A stretch of 64,000 bases of DNA from positions 3,782,001 through 3,846,000 of the forward strand of contig NZ_CP042266.1 in assembly GCF_007856155.1 (NCBI RefSeq). Direction: 5' to 3'. The notes beneath the pieces are model-generated. The model was not told the origin of the DNA, did not search any database, and worked only from the letters and a program-made list of their open reading frames with translations. The DNA comes from Streptomyces qinzhouensis (GTDB lineage Bacteria > Actinomycetota > Actinomycetes > Streptomycetales > Streptomycetaceae). Below are positions 25,239-33,430 of the stretch, piece after piece (within the stretch, counting starts at the first letter, position 1; every line of letters starts with the position of its first letter). The position numbers and the translations under genes were made by a program.

Positions 25239-26780
25239 CTACGGGCCGCTCGGCGGCGCCTCGCCGTCCTTGAGGCCGTCGGAGTCCTCGGACGGCCCCG
25301 GTCCGGCCCCCCAGCGCACCTTCGGCGCTTCCGCTTCGCCGCGGGCGGCGCCGTACCCCCTCTGCCGTCCGAGGGCGAAGACGTCGTCCGCCCGGTCGAG
25401 CACCCCGCCCGACGGGTCGTCCGATCCGTCCTGGCGTACGACGTCCCGCTCGGGCCGCAGAATGTCCCGGACGACGATCGCGCACAGATACAGCGTCCCC
25501 AGCAGATGCAGGGCGATCGCGAAGTGGTACCCCTCCGGGGGCAGGCCCTGCCGCTGGTTGCCGCTGGTGGTGTAGGCGAGGTACATCCAGATGCCGAGGA
25601 AGTACGCCGCCTCGCACGCCTGCCAGATCAGGAAGTCCCGCCAGCGCGGCCGGGCCAGTACCGCCAGGGGAATCAGCCAGAGCACGTACTGCGGTGAGTA
25701 GACCTTGTTGGTCAGGATGAACGCGGCCACGACCAGGAACGCGACCTGGGCGAACCGGGGCCGCCGGGGCGCGCTCAGCGTCAGCCAGGCGATGCCCGCG
25801 CAGGCCAGCACCGCCAGGAACAGGGAGTAGCGGTTGACCTCCTCGGGCGTGATCGTGACCTCGAAGCGCTGGACGATGATCAGCCAGAAGGACCCGAAGT
25901 CGATGTCCCGTTCCTGGTTGAAGGTGTAGAACTTCCGCCAGCCCTCCGGCGCCGCCTGCATCACATACAGATTCGCCAGCAGCCAGGAGCCCGCGGCGCC
26001 CAGGACCGCCAGTCCGTATTCTCGCCATTTACCGGCCCGCCAGCACAGCACCAGCAGCGGCCCGAGCAGGAAGAGGGCGTACAGCTTGGCCGCGGTCGCC
26101 AGCCCGATCAGCACCCCGAAGGCCAGCGGGCGGCTGCGGGACCACATCAGCATCGCCGCGGCGGTCAGGGCCACGGCGAGCAGATCCCAGTTGATGGTGG
26201 CGGTCAGGGCGAAGGCGGGGGCCAGGGCGACCAGGAGGGCGTCCCAGGGGCGGCGGGCGTGGGTCCGTGAGACACAGACCGCGATGATCACGGCGCAGAC
26301 CATGAGCATGCCCGCGTTGACCATCCAGTAGAGCTGCTGCTGGTCCTGGAGGGGCCCGCCCGAGGGGGTGAGCCAGGCGGCGATCTGCATGAAGAGACCG
26401 GTCAGTACGGGGTACTCCAGGTACTCCATATCGCCGGGGAGCCGGTCGAAGTACGGAATCAGCCCCTCCGAGAAGCCGCGCCCGACGAAGAGGTGCGGAA
26501 TGTCGGAGTAGCAGGCGTGGGTGTACTGGGAACTGGCGCCGCGGAACCAGGCCCAGTCGTAGCACGGCATCTTCTGGACCATGCCCAGGGCGAACATCCC
26601 GATGGCGGTCAGGGCGATCACGCGTACGGGGGTCAGATAACCGCTGCGGACGCGCAGGGCCCAGCGGCCGGCCGGGCCGCCGATCAGCTCGCTGCCGGCC
26701 GCCGCGACGGAATCGCGCCGGGTGGGCCGTACATCCGGCCGGTCGTCCCGGGGCACGGTCGTCTCTTCTGCGCTGGGCAT
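25239..26780 (-). CDS. GT87-type polyprenyl-sugar-dependent glycosyltransferase
   Basis: About 513 residues with ten or more hydrophobic segments, first at ~38-58 (LTPVRVIALTAIGMFALGMVQ). The first extracytoplasmic loop has acidic residues (YDWAWFRG, YSDIPHLFVGRGF, YFDRLPGDMEYLEYPVLTGLFM), typical of GT-C enzymes of family 87 (alpha-mannosyl- or arabinofuranosyltransferases using lipid-linked donors). Acceptor unknown; lipoglycan or cell-wall glycan is likely. Start MPSAEETTV at 26780; an ATG at 26789 is an alternative. It lies downstream of the PBP gene on the same strand, with 131 bases between. Confidence 0.8.
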   Translation of the reverse strand: MPSAEETTVPRDDRPDVRPTRRDSVAAAGSELIGGPAGRWALRVRSGYLTPVRVIALTAIGMFALGMVQKMPCYDWAWFRGASSQYTHACYSDIPHLFVGRGFSEGLIPYFDRLPGDMEYLEYPVLTGLFMQIAAWLTPSGGPLQDQQQLYWMVNAGMLMVCAVIIAVCVSRTHARRPWDALLVALAPAFALTATINWDLLAVALTAAAMLMWSRSRPLAFGVLIGLATAAKLYALFLLGPLLVLCWRAGKWREYGLAVLGAAGSWLLANLYVMQAAPEGWRKFYTFNQERDIDFGSFWLIIVQRFEVTITPEEVNRYSLFLAVLACAGIAWLTLSAPRRPRFAQVAFLVVAAFILTNKVYSPQYVLWLIPLAVLARPRWRDFLIWQACEAAYFLGIWMYLAYTTSGNQRQGLPPEGYHFAIALHLLGTLYLCAIVVRDILRPERDVVRQDGSDDPSGGVLDRADDVFALGRQRGYGAARGEAEAPKVRWGAGPGPSEDSDGLKDGEAPPSGP

Positions 26781-26911
26781 GGTGCACATCCTGCCGTACG
26801 GGTGGGGGTACGCCACGAGGGCCGTGGAATCCGGGGCGGGCCGTGTACGGGACACGGAACCGCGGGCGCCGGATGCCACGGCCCTCGCAGGAGGCATGGA
26901 CGGGCCGGGAG

Positions 26912-29683
26912 CTACTCCTCCTGTGGCCCGCCGATCACCAGGCCGTTGCTGTTGCTGCCGTTCTGGCCGTTGCCTCCGTTGTTGGCCGCGCCGCCGTTGT
27001 TGGCGGCACCTCCGTTGTTGGCCGCGCCGCCGTTATTGGCGTTGTCGCCGTTGCCGCCGTTGTTGTTGGCCGCGCCGCCGTTATTGGCGTTGTCGCCGTT
27101 GCCGCCGTTGTTGTTGGCACCGTTGTTGGTGCCGCAGCTCCAGTTGTCCCACGGGTTGCAGGAGTTGCTGGCGTCGGGCGAGTTGCCGGTGGCCGGCGGA
27201 GAATTCGACTCCTTCTGGGTCGACTCCTCGTTCGTCGGTTCCTTGGTCGTGGCGTCTTCCGACGGCTCCGTGGACTTCGACGGCGGCGGGCTGGAGGCGC
27301 CGCCGCCCCAGTACGCCTCGCCGATCGGCTCCGGCTCGGGGAACTTCAGCACCTTCGTGCCCTTGAGGGCCTTCTTCATGTAGTCCGCGAAGATGTCGGA
27401 CGGGAACGACGAACCGTGGATCTTCTCCTGGCCGCCGGTGCCGAACATCTTCTCGAACTCACGCTTGGTGTTCTTCTCGTTGTCGTCGAGGCGGTACATA
27501 TCGATCGCGGTCGACAGCTGCGGGGTGTAGCCGACGAACCACGCCGACCTGTTGCCGTCGGTGGTACCCGTCTTGCCGGCCACCTGGCGGCCCGGGACCT
27601 GGGCGTTGGTGCCGGTGCCCTTCTCGACGACGTCGACCAGCACATCGGTGACATTGTTGGCCACGACGGGGCTGAAGCCGCTGGTCGGCTTGTCCTCGTG
27701 CCGGTAGATCTCCCGGCCGCCCCGCTTCACGAACTCCACGGAGTACGGATCCCGCTGCTGGCCCTCGGCGGCGAAGGTGCCGTACGAGCTGGCCATACGG
27801 ATGGCGCTCGGCGTGGAGATGCCGATGGAGAAGGAGGGCACATCGGACTTGTTGAGCGAGCTCTCCAGCAGTCCGGCCTTGACGGCCGCCTTGCGGACCT
27901 CCGGGACGCCGATGTCCATGCCGAGCTGCACGAAGGGGCTGTTCGCGGAGTCGATCATCGCCTCGCGCAGATTGATGTTCTTGTACGACTTGTCACCGTC
28001 GTTGACCTGGAGCCACTCCTTGCCCTCCTCGTTGCGCCAGATCGACCCGTCGTAATTCTTGATCTTGAGTTTGTTCTTGCCGTTGTAGACCGCCTTGTCG
28101 GGGTCCAGCTTGGTGCGCTGGGACGCCGACTGGACCCGGTCGCCCTTCGGATCGCGCACCCCGTCCTCCATCGCGGAGGCCAGCACGAACGGCTTGAAGG
28201 TCGAGCCGACCTGGGCACCGGTGCTGTCGGCGTTGTTCGTGAAGTGCTTGGTCGCGTCGGCTCCGCCGTAGATCGCGACGATCTTCCCGGTCTTCGGCTC
28301 CACCGAGGCACCGCCGAACTGGACATGGGTGTCCGTGTCGGGGCGCTTCTTCGGGTCGATGTTCTTGTCGTAGACCTTCTTGACGGACGCTTCGAGCTCC
28401 TTGATCTTGTACTCGTCGAAGGTCGTGTGGATCTCGTAGCCGCCGAGAGCGAGGTCCGCCTCGGTGATCTGCTTGTTGTTCGCGAGGAAGTTCGCCTTGG
28501 CGAGAGCCACGAGATAGCCGCGCTGGCCGCCGAGCTTGGCCTGCGTGGAAGGGGGGAGCACGTTGGGGAAGACGGTCTTGTCCCGCTCCGCCTTGTCGAG
28601 GTGGCCGTCCTTGACCATCTCGTCGAGGACCCAGTTCCAGCGCTCGGTCACCCGCTTGGTGTTGGCCTCACGAGTCGCCGCCGGGTCGAAGTCGGTGGCC
28701 CCGGCCGGATCGTAGTAGGTCGCGCCCTTGAGCAGGGTGGTCAGGAACGCGGACTGGGCGACGGTCAGGTCCTTGGCGTCGGTGTCGAAGTAGGTACGCG
28801 CCGCCGCCTGGATCCCGTAGGAGCTGCGCCCGTAGAAGGAGGTGTTCAGATAGCCGGCCATGATCTCCGGCTTCTTCATCTCCGTGCCGACCTTTATGGA
28901 GATGAACAGTTCCTTGAACTTACGGCTGACGGTCTGCGACTGGTCACCGAGCCGGGCGTTCTTCACATACTGCTGGGTGATCGTGGAACCACCCTGGGTC
29001 TGCTGCCCTCGGGCCATGTTCACCAGCGCCCGGCTGATGCCCTTGGGGTCGATGCCGGAGTCCGAGTCGAAGGTCTTGTTCTCCGCCGACTTCACGGCGT
29101 TCTGCAGATGCATGGGAATCTGGTCGATCCCCACGTTCTGCCGGTTGTACTCACCGCCGGTCGCGGCCAGCTGGGTGCCGTCTCTGTAGTAGTAGACGTT
29201 GTTCTGGGCCTCGGCCTGCTTACGGGGGTCGGGGACGTCCACCCAGGCGTACGCCAGCGTCGCCGCGCCCATCAGCGTGCCGAAGAAGGCCAGCGCGAGC
29301 CCGCTCACCAGCTTCCAGGAGGGCATCCAGCGGCGCCAGCCGTCCTTGCCGTACCGCGGGTAGTCGATCAGTCGCCGCTTACGGGGCCCGCCGCCGGGGT
29401 CATGATGGCCCGCACCCCCGCCGCGGCGGCCACCGCGCCCGCCGCGGCCGCCCCCGGCAGCGCCGGGAGCGCCGGGATCCACCCGGCGGCGGCCGCCGCG
29501 CTGGGCGGCCCGCCGGGCCTCGGCGCGGCCGCCGTAGGAATGCTCCTCGCCGTGGGAGGCGGAAGGGGAGACGGAGCCGGTGTCCCCGGCGGGGGCGGCA
29601 CGGCGGCCGGATGGCTGCTGGGCAGCGCGTCTGGCAGCCGCCCGTCCGCCGGTCTGCGGCGGTTTGCGACGGTGCTCGCTCAT
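26912..29683 (-). CDS. Bifunctional class A penicillin-binding protein
   Basis: About 923 residues. A cytoplasmic basic, Gly-rich tail of ~120 residues precedes one membrane helix at ~121-145 (VSGLALAFFGTLMGAATLAYAW). The GT51 glycosyltransferase domain follows (SAENKTFDSDSGIDPKGI, GGSTITQQYVKNA, KFKELFISIKVG). The transpeptidase domain has STFK (about residue 493), SAN in DSANSPF, and KTG (VAGKTGTTDGN, about 703). It polymerises and cross-links peptidoglycan outside the membrane. The last ~75 residues are an Asn/Gly/Ala repeat tail. Start MSEHRRKPPQ at 29683 with GAGGAG upstream; the longer frame is not supported. Confidence 0.93.
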   Translation of the reverse strand: MSEHRRKPPQTGGRAAARRAAQQPSGRRAAPAGDTGSVSPSASHGEEHSYGGRAEARRAAQRGGRRRVDPGAPGAAGGGRGGRGGRRGGGAGHHDPGGGPRKRRLIDYPRYGKDGWRRWMPSWKLVSGLALAFFGTLMGAATLAYAWVDVPDPRKQAEAQNNVYYYRDGTQLAATGGEYNRQNVGIDQIPMHLQNAVKSAENKTFDSDSGIDPKGISRALVNMARGQQTQGGSTITQQYVKNARLGDQSQTVSRKFKELFISIKVGTEMKKPEIMAGYLNTSFYGRSSYGIQAAARTYFDTDAKDLTVAQSAFLTTLLKGATYYDPAGATDFDPAATREANTKRVTERWNWVLDEMVKDGHLDKAERDKTVFPNVLPPSTQAKLGGQRGYLVALAKANFLANNKQITEADLALGGYEIHTTFDEYKIKELEASVKKVYDKNIDPKKRPDTDTHVQFGGASVEPKTGKIVAIYGGADATKHFTNNADSTGAQVGSTFKPFVLASAMEDGVRDPKGDRVQSASQRTKLDPDKAVYNGKNKLKIKNYDGSIWRNEEGKEWLQVNDGDKSYKNINLREAMIDSANSPFVQLGMDIGVPEVRKAAVKAGLLESSLNKSDVPSFSIGISTPSAIRMASSYGTFAAEGQQRDPYSVEFVKRGGREIYRHEDKPTSGFSPVVANNVTDVLVDVVEKGTGTNAQVPGRQVAGKTGTTDGNRSAWFVGYTPQLSTAIDMYRLDDNEKNTKREFEKMFGTGGQEKIHGSSFPSDIFADYMKKALKGTKVLKFPEPEPIGEAYWGGGASSPPPSKSTEPSEDATTKEPTNEESTQKESNSPPATGNSPDASNSCNPWDNWSCGTNNGANNNGGNGDNANNGGAANNNGGNGDNANNGGAANNGGAANNGGAANNGGNGQNGSNSNGLVIGGPQEE
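26942..27125 (-). repeat. Asn-Gly-Ala codon repeats in the PBP C-terminus
   Basis: Reiterated triplets encode NNGGAANNGG and NNGGNGDNANNGG units. One block of about 48 bases (NNNGGNGDNANNGGAA) is repeated almost exactly. Confidence 0.85.
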
Positions 29684-30041
29684 CGAACGACTACTCCTCG
29701 GGCAGGCGAAACGCCTGGAAGCGGCAGTTGACTTCCGGTCCCCCCGGCAGGGATACGGACCGGCCGCGTGAAGGGCTCGTCCGCAGTGCACCCACCGCGA
29801 TGACGACTGGGGCCGTCATGTGGTTCCCGGTGGTCTGCATCCGCACAGACTACGCACGAACAAATCCATCCCGACGCTGAAGTTCATCCCAAAACAGGCA
29901 AGTTGGCCAGAACGAATTGGCGATGTGACCCCGTTCACCATGACCCCCCTTGTCGTGGGAGCCTCGCCGTCCTATCGTGCTGATGTATCGAGTCGATACA
30001 TCAGCACGTCATAGAGAGTCGGGGCAGCACGAAGGGAGGCC
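29684..30041. other. Divergent region between the PBP gene and the padR-type gene
   Basis: 358 bases with no gene. The left part carries the PBP ribosome-binding site (GAGGAG on the minus strand near 29695) and presumably its promoter. The right part has AT-richer sequence (29860-29930) and a 31-bp palindromic operator (29977-30007) before the regulator gene. Confidence 0.6.
29977..30007 (+). promoter_or_regulatory. PadR-type operator, 31-bp palindrome
   Basis: Perfect 15-bp arms (GTGCTGATGTATCGA and its complement) around a single central base. It contains ATGT and ACAT half-sites, the core of PadR operators. It lies 34 bases before the regulator's start codon, so autoregulation is expected. 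Confidence 0.85.
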
Positions 30042-30746
30042 ATGGTGAGCAGGCGCTCGGGAATTCTTGAGTTCGCTGTGCTCGGTCTCCTCCGTGAAGC
30101 CCCGATGCACGGGTACGAGCTGCGGAAACGGCTCAACACTTCGTTGGGGATCTTCCGGGCCTTCAGTTACGGAACCCTGTATCCCTGCCTCAAGACGCTG
30201 GTCGCCAACGGCTGGTTGATCGAGGAACCGGGAAATGCTCCCGACGACGCCCTGGCCGCTCCACTCTCAGGGCGCCGCGCCAAGATCGTCTACCGGTTGA
30301 CGGCGGAAGGAAAAGATCACTTCGAGGAGCTGCTCGCGCATACCGGCCCCGACAGCTGGGAGGACGAGCACTTCGCGGCTCGCTTCGCCTTCTTCGGGCA
30401 GACGGAGCGCGAGGTGCGGATGCGGGTGCTGGAAGGCCGCCGCAGCCGGCTGGAGGAGCGTCTGGAGAAGATGCGCGCCTCCCTCGCCCGGACCCGTGAG
30501 CGCCTCGACGACTACACGCTGGAGCTCCAGCGCCACGGAATGGAGTCCGTGGAGCGCGAAGTGCGCTGGCTGAACGAGCTCATCGAGAGCGAGCGGGCGG
30601 GACGGGATCAGCGACGCTCCTCCCCCGGCTCCGCATCACAGCAGCAGAACAGCGCGGGGCCCGTGGACGGCCTGCCCCGGCGTGGAGACGCGGAGACCTC
30701 CGGGCCCGCCACCCCGCCGGATCCGTCCGACGGCACCGCCAACTGA
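30042..30746 (+). CDS. PadR-family transcriptional regulator
   Basis: 234 residues. The winged helix occupies residues 1-90 ([55 protein letters not shown]). Residues ~115-190 form the helical dimerisation domain, and the last ~40 are disordered. AAGGGAGG precedes ATG 30042; GTG 30045 is possible. The palindromic operator just upstream and the inositol-1-phosphate synthase gene 60 bases downstream suggest one autoregulated unit. I recall the S. coelicolor pair SCO3900-SCO3899 being described as such; the effector was not inferred from sequence. Confidence 0.9.
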   Translation: MVSRRSGILEFAVLGLLREAPMHGYELRKRLNTSLGIFRAFSYGTLYPCLKTLVANGWLIEEPGNAPDDALAAPLSGRRAKIVYRLTAEGKDHFEELLAHTGPDSWEDEHFAARFAFFGQTEREVRMRVLEGRRSRLEERLEKMRASLARTRERLDDYTLELQRHGMESVEREVRWLNELIESERAGRDQRRSSPGSASQQQNSAGPVDGLPRRGDAETSGPATPPDPSDGTAN

Positions 30747-30805
30747 GACCCCGCGGTCCGCAGGGTCTCATCCGGAATACCGAAATCACACAGGGAGCAA
30801 CCGGA

Positions 30806-31888
30806 ATGGGTTCGGTTCGCGTAGCCATCGTCGGCGTGGGCAACTGCGCCGCCTCGCTGGTGCAGGGCGTCGAGTACTACAAGGACGCCGACCCGGCCGG
30901 CAAGGTGCCGGGTCTGATGCACGTCCAGTTCGGGGAGTACCACGTCCGGGACGTCGAGTTCGTGGCCGCCTTCGACGTGGACGCCAAGAAGGTCGGCCTC
31001 GACCTGTCGGACGCCATCGGCGCCAGCGAGAACAACACCATCAAGATCTGCGACGTGCCGAACACCGGTGTCACGGTGCAGCGCGGCCACACCCTCGACG
31101 GTCTGGGCAAGTACTACCGCGAGACCATCGAGGAGTCGCCGGAGGCTCCGGTCGACGTCGTACAGATCCTCAAGGACAAGCAGGTCGACGTCCTGGTCTG
31201 CTACCTCCCCGTCGGCTCCGAGGACGCTGCGAAGTTCTACGCGCAGTGCGCCATCGACGCCAAGGTCGGCTTCGTCAACGCGCTCCCCGTCTTCATCGCG
31301 GGCACCAAGGAGTGGGCGGACAAGTTCACCGAGGCGGGCGTCCCGATCGTCGGCGACGACATCAAGTCTCAGGTCGGCGCCACCATCACGCACCGTGTGA
31401 TGGCGAAGCTCTTCGAGGACCGGGGCGTCGTCCTCGACCGCACGATGCAGCTGAACGTCGGCGGCAACATGGACTTCAAGAACATGCTGGAGCGCGACCG
31501 GCTGGAGTCCAAGAAGATCTCGAAGACGCAGGCCGTCACCTCGCAGATCCCCGACCGCGAGCTGGGCGAGAAGAACGTCCACATCGGTCCGTCCGACTAT
31601 GTCGCGTGGCTCGACGACCGCAAGTGGGCGTACGTCCGCCTGGAGGGCCGTGCCTTCGGTGACGTCCCGCTGAACCTGGAGTACAAGCTCGAGGTCTGGG
31701 ACTCCCCGAACTCGGCCGGCGTCATCATCGACGCCCTGCGCGCCGCGAAGATCGCCAAGGACCGCGGTATCGGCGGCCCGATCCTCTCGGCCAGCAGCTA
31801 CTTCATGAAGAGCCCGCCGGTCCAGTACTTCGACGACGAGGCCCGCGAGAGCGTCGAGAAGTTCATCAAGGGCGAGGTCGAGCGCTGA
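30806..31888 (+). CDS. ino1: myo-Inositol-1-phosphate synthase
   Basis: 360 residues, the compact actinobacterial and archaeal form. The enzyme converts glucose 6-phosphate to inositol 1-phosphate with bound NAD, the first step towards phosphatidylinositol and mycothiol. The NAD-binding [12 protein letters not shown] is at residues ~8-20. Catalytic blocks include [34 protein letters not shown] and [37 protein letters not shown] eight bases before the ATG supports the start. A strong hairpin follows. Confidence 0.97.
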   Translation: MGSVRVAIVGVGNCAASLVQGVEYYKDADPAGKVPGLMHVQFGEYHVRDVEFVAAFDVDAKKVGLDLSDAIGASENNTIKICDVPNTGVTVQRGHTLDGLGKYYRETIEESPEAPVDVVQILKDKQVDVLVCYLPVGSEDAAKFYAQCAIDAKVGFVNALPVFIAGTKEWADKFTEAGVPIVGDDIKSQVGATITHRVMAKLFEDRGVVLDRTMQLNVGGNMDFKNMLERDRLESKKISKTQAVTSQIPDRELGEKNVHIGPSDYVAWLDDRKWAYVRLEGRAFGDVPLNLEYKLEVWDSPNSAGVIIDALRAAKIAKDRGIGGPILSASSYFMKSPPVQYFDDEARESVEKFIKGEVER

Positions 31889-31919
31889 TCCCTGCCCGCG
31901 AGGGCAATCACGCAAGACC

Positions 31920-31956
31920 GCGGAGGGTCCCCGGTGGTTCACCGGGGACCCTCCGC
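31920..31956 (+). terminator. Terminator after ino1
   Basis: A 17-bp stem: GCGGAGGGTCCCCGGTG (31920-31936) with its exact complement (31940-31956) across a 3-base loop, 31 bases after the ino1 stop codon. Confidence 0.88.
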
Positions 31957-31990
31957 AGGTGTGTGGGGCCGGTGTGTGACGCTTGACCCC

Positions 31991-33283
31991 ATGCCCGTCG
32001 TAGGTGATCTGCGCGTACTCCTGCGCCTGAAGAACTTCCGCCGACTGCTGACGGTCCGGCTGCTGTCCCAAGCAGCGGACGGCGTCTACCAGGTCGCACT
32101 CGCCACATACGTGGTGTTCTCGCCGGAGAAGCAGACCTCGCCCGCGGCCATCGCCTCGGCCATGGCCGTTCTCCTGCTGCCGTACTCCCTGATCGGCCCC
32201 TTCGCCGGGGTGCTGCTGGACCGCTGGCGCCGCCGTCAGGTCCTGTTCTACGGCAATCTCCTGCGGGCACTGCTCGCGTGCGGCACCGCCCTGCTGATCC
32301 TGGCCTCCGTACCCGACTGGCTTTTCTATGTCTCGGCCCTGTCGGTCACGGCCATCAACCGCTTCGTCCTGGCCGGGCTCTCCGCCGCCCTGCCCCGGGT
32401 GGTGGACGACGAGCGGCTGGTGATCGCCAACGCCCTCTCACCCACGGCCGGCACCCTGGCCGCGACCGCGGGCGGAGGGCTCGCCTTCGTCGTACGGCTG
32501 GTCGTCGCCGACTCCGACGCGGCGGTCGTCCTGCTGGGAGCCGCGCTCTACCTCTGCGCCGGATTGGCCTCGCTGCGGATGGGCCGCGATCTCCTCGGTC
32601 CCGACCCGGAGCGCGTTCAGCCCCATCTGCAGGCCGCCCTCGCCTCCACGGCCCGTGGTCTGACGGACGGGCTGCGCCATCTGGCCCGGCGACCGGCCGC
32701 GGCCCGGACACTGACCGCGATCACCCTGATGCGGTTCTGCTACGGCGCCCTGCTGGTGACCGTGCTGATGCTCTGCCGGTACGCCTGGTACACGGACGAG
32801 CGGGACGGCCTGGCGCTGCTCGGGGTGGCCGTCGCCGTCTCGGGGGCCGGCTTCTTCATCGCCGCCGTGATCACCCCCTGGACCATCGGACGGTTCGGCC
32901 CGTACCAGTGGATGATCTTCTGTGCCGCGACCGCGGCCATTCTCGTCCCGGCGCTCGGGCTCTCCTTCGCACCGGCCCCGATACTCGTCGCCGCCTTCGT
33001 TCTGGGTCTGGTCACCCAGGGCGTGAAGATCACGACCGATACCGTCGTCCAGACCTCGGTGGACGACGCCTACCGGGGCCGGGTCTTCTCCCTCTACGAC
33101 GTTCTGTTCAATGTCTCGTTCGTCGCCGCGGCGGCCGTCGCCGCACTGATACTGCCGCCCGACGGCCGCTCGGCCGTGCTGGTTGTACTGATCGGCGTGA
33201 TCTACGCCGGGATCGCCCTGATGCTCCGGTACTGGAGCAGGCGCCCGCCCGCCCTTCTCCGTTCGACCGAGCAGGCGGACTGA
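31991..33283 (+). CDS. Major facilitator superfamily transporter
   Basis: About 430 residues with roughly twelve hydrophobic segments. MFS landmarks include the loop 2-3 motif GVLLDRWRRRQVLFYGNLLRA and VQTSVDDAYRGRVFSLYDVLFNVSFVAAAA, typical of the MFS_3/enterobactin-exporter-like group. Substrate unknown. Start MPVVGDLRVLL at 31991; no ribosome-binding site is visible and the upstream terminator ends only 35 bases earlier, so a leaderless transcript is possible. It converges on cca across two parS palindromes. Confidence 0.85.
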   Translation: MPVVGDLRVLLRLKNFRRLLTVRLLSQAADGVYQVALATYVVFSPEKQTSPAAIASAMAVLLLPYSLIGPFAGVLLDRWRRRQVLFYGNLLRALLACGTALLILASVPDWLFYVSALSVTAINRFVLAGLSAALPRVVDDERLVIANALSPTAGTLAATAGGGLAFVVRLVVADSDAAVVLLGAALYLCAGLASLRMGRDLLGPDPERVQPHLQAALASTARGLTDGLRHLARRPAAARTLTAITLMRFCYGALLVTVLMLCRYAWYTDERDGLALLGVAVAVSGAGFFIAAVITPWTIGRFGPYQWMIFCAATAAILVPALGLSFAPAPILVAAFVLGLVTQGVKITTDTVVQTSVDDAYRGRVFSLYDVLFNVSFVAAAAVAALILPPDGRSAVLVVLIGVIYAGIALMLRYWSRRPPALLRSTEQAD

Positions 33284-33296
33284 GCCGGCAGCACGA

Positions 33297-33326
33297 CGGG
33301 CGATGTTTCACGTGAAACATCGCCCG
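33297..33326. terminator. 30-bp perfect palindrome with embedded parS
   Basis: Arms CGGGCGAT (33297-33304) and ATCGCCCG (33319-33326) flank parS 33305-33318. It begins 13 bases after the MFS stop codon. Confidence 0.8.
33305..33318. promoter_or_regulatory. parS site in a palindrome
   Basis: Perfect GTTTCACGTGAAAC; 78 bases centre to centre from the next parS. Confidence 0.95.
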
Positions 33327-33372
33327 CGCACCACGCCCCCTCGGGCCCTTCCGGAGGCCGGATTCTCAATGA

Positions 33373-33406
33373 AGCGGGGCATGTTTCACGTGAAACATGC
33401 CCCGCT
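33373..33406. terminator. 34-bp perfect palindrome with embedded parS
   Basis: Arms AGCGGGGCAT (33373-33382) and ATGCCCCGCT (33397-33406) flank parS 33383-33396. It lies 25 bases beyond the cca stop codon on the minus strand, fitting a cca terminator. Confidence 0.82.
33383..33396. promoter_or_regulatory. parS site in a palindrome
   Basis: Perfect GTTTCACGTGAAAC between the convergent MFS and cca genes. Confidence 0.95.
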
Positions 33407-33430
33407 CGATCCGCCGGCCGACCGCAGCGG

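Noticed and set aside
26843..29731. A 962-codon plus-strand frame opposite the PBP gene
   Set aside because: Its repeats are mirror images of the PBP Asn/Gly tail codons, and PBP motifs are clear on the minus strand.
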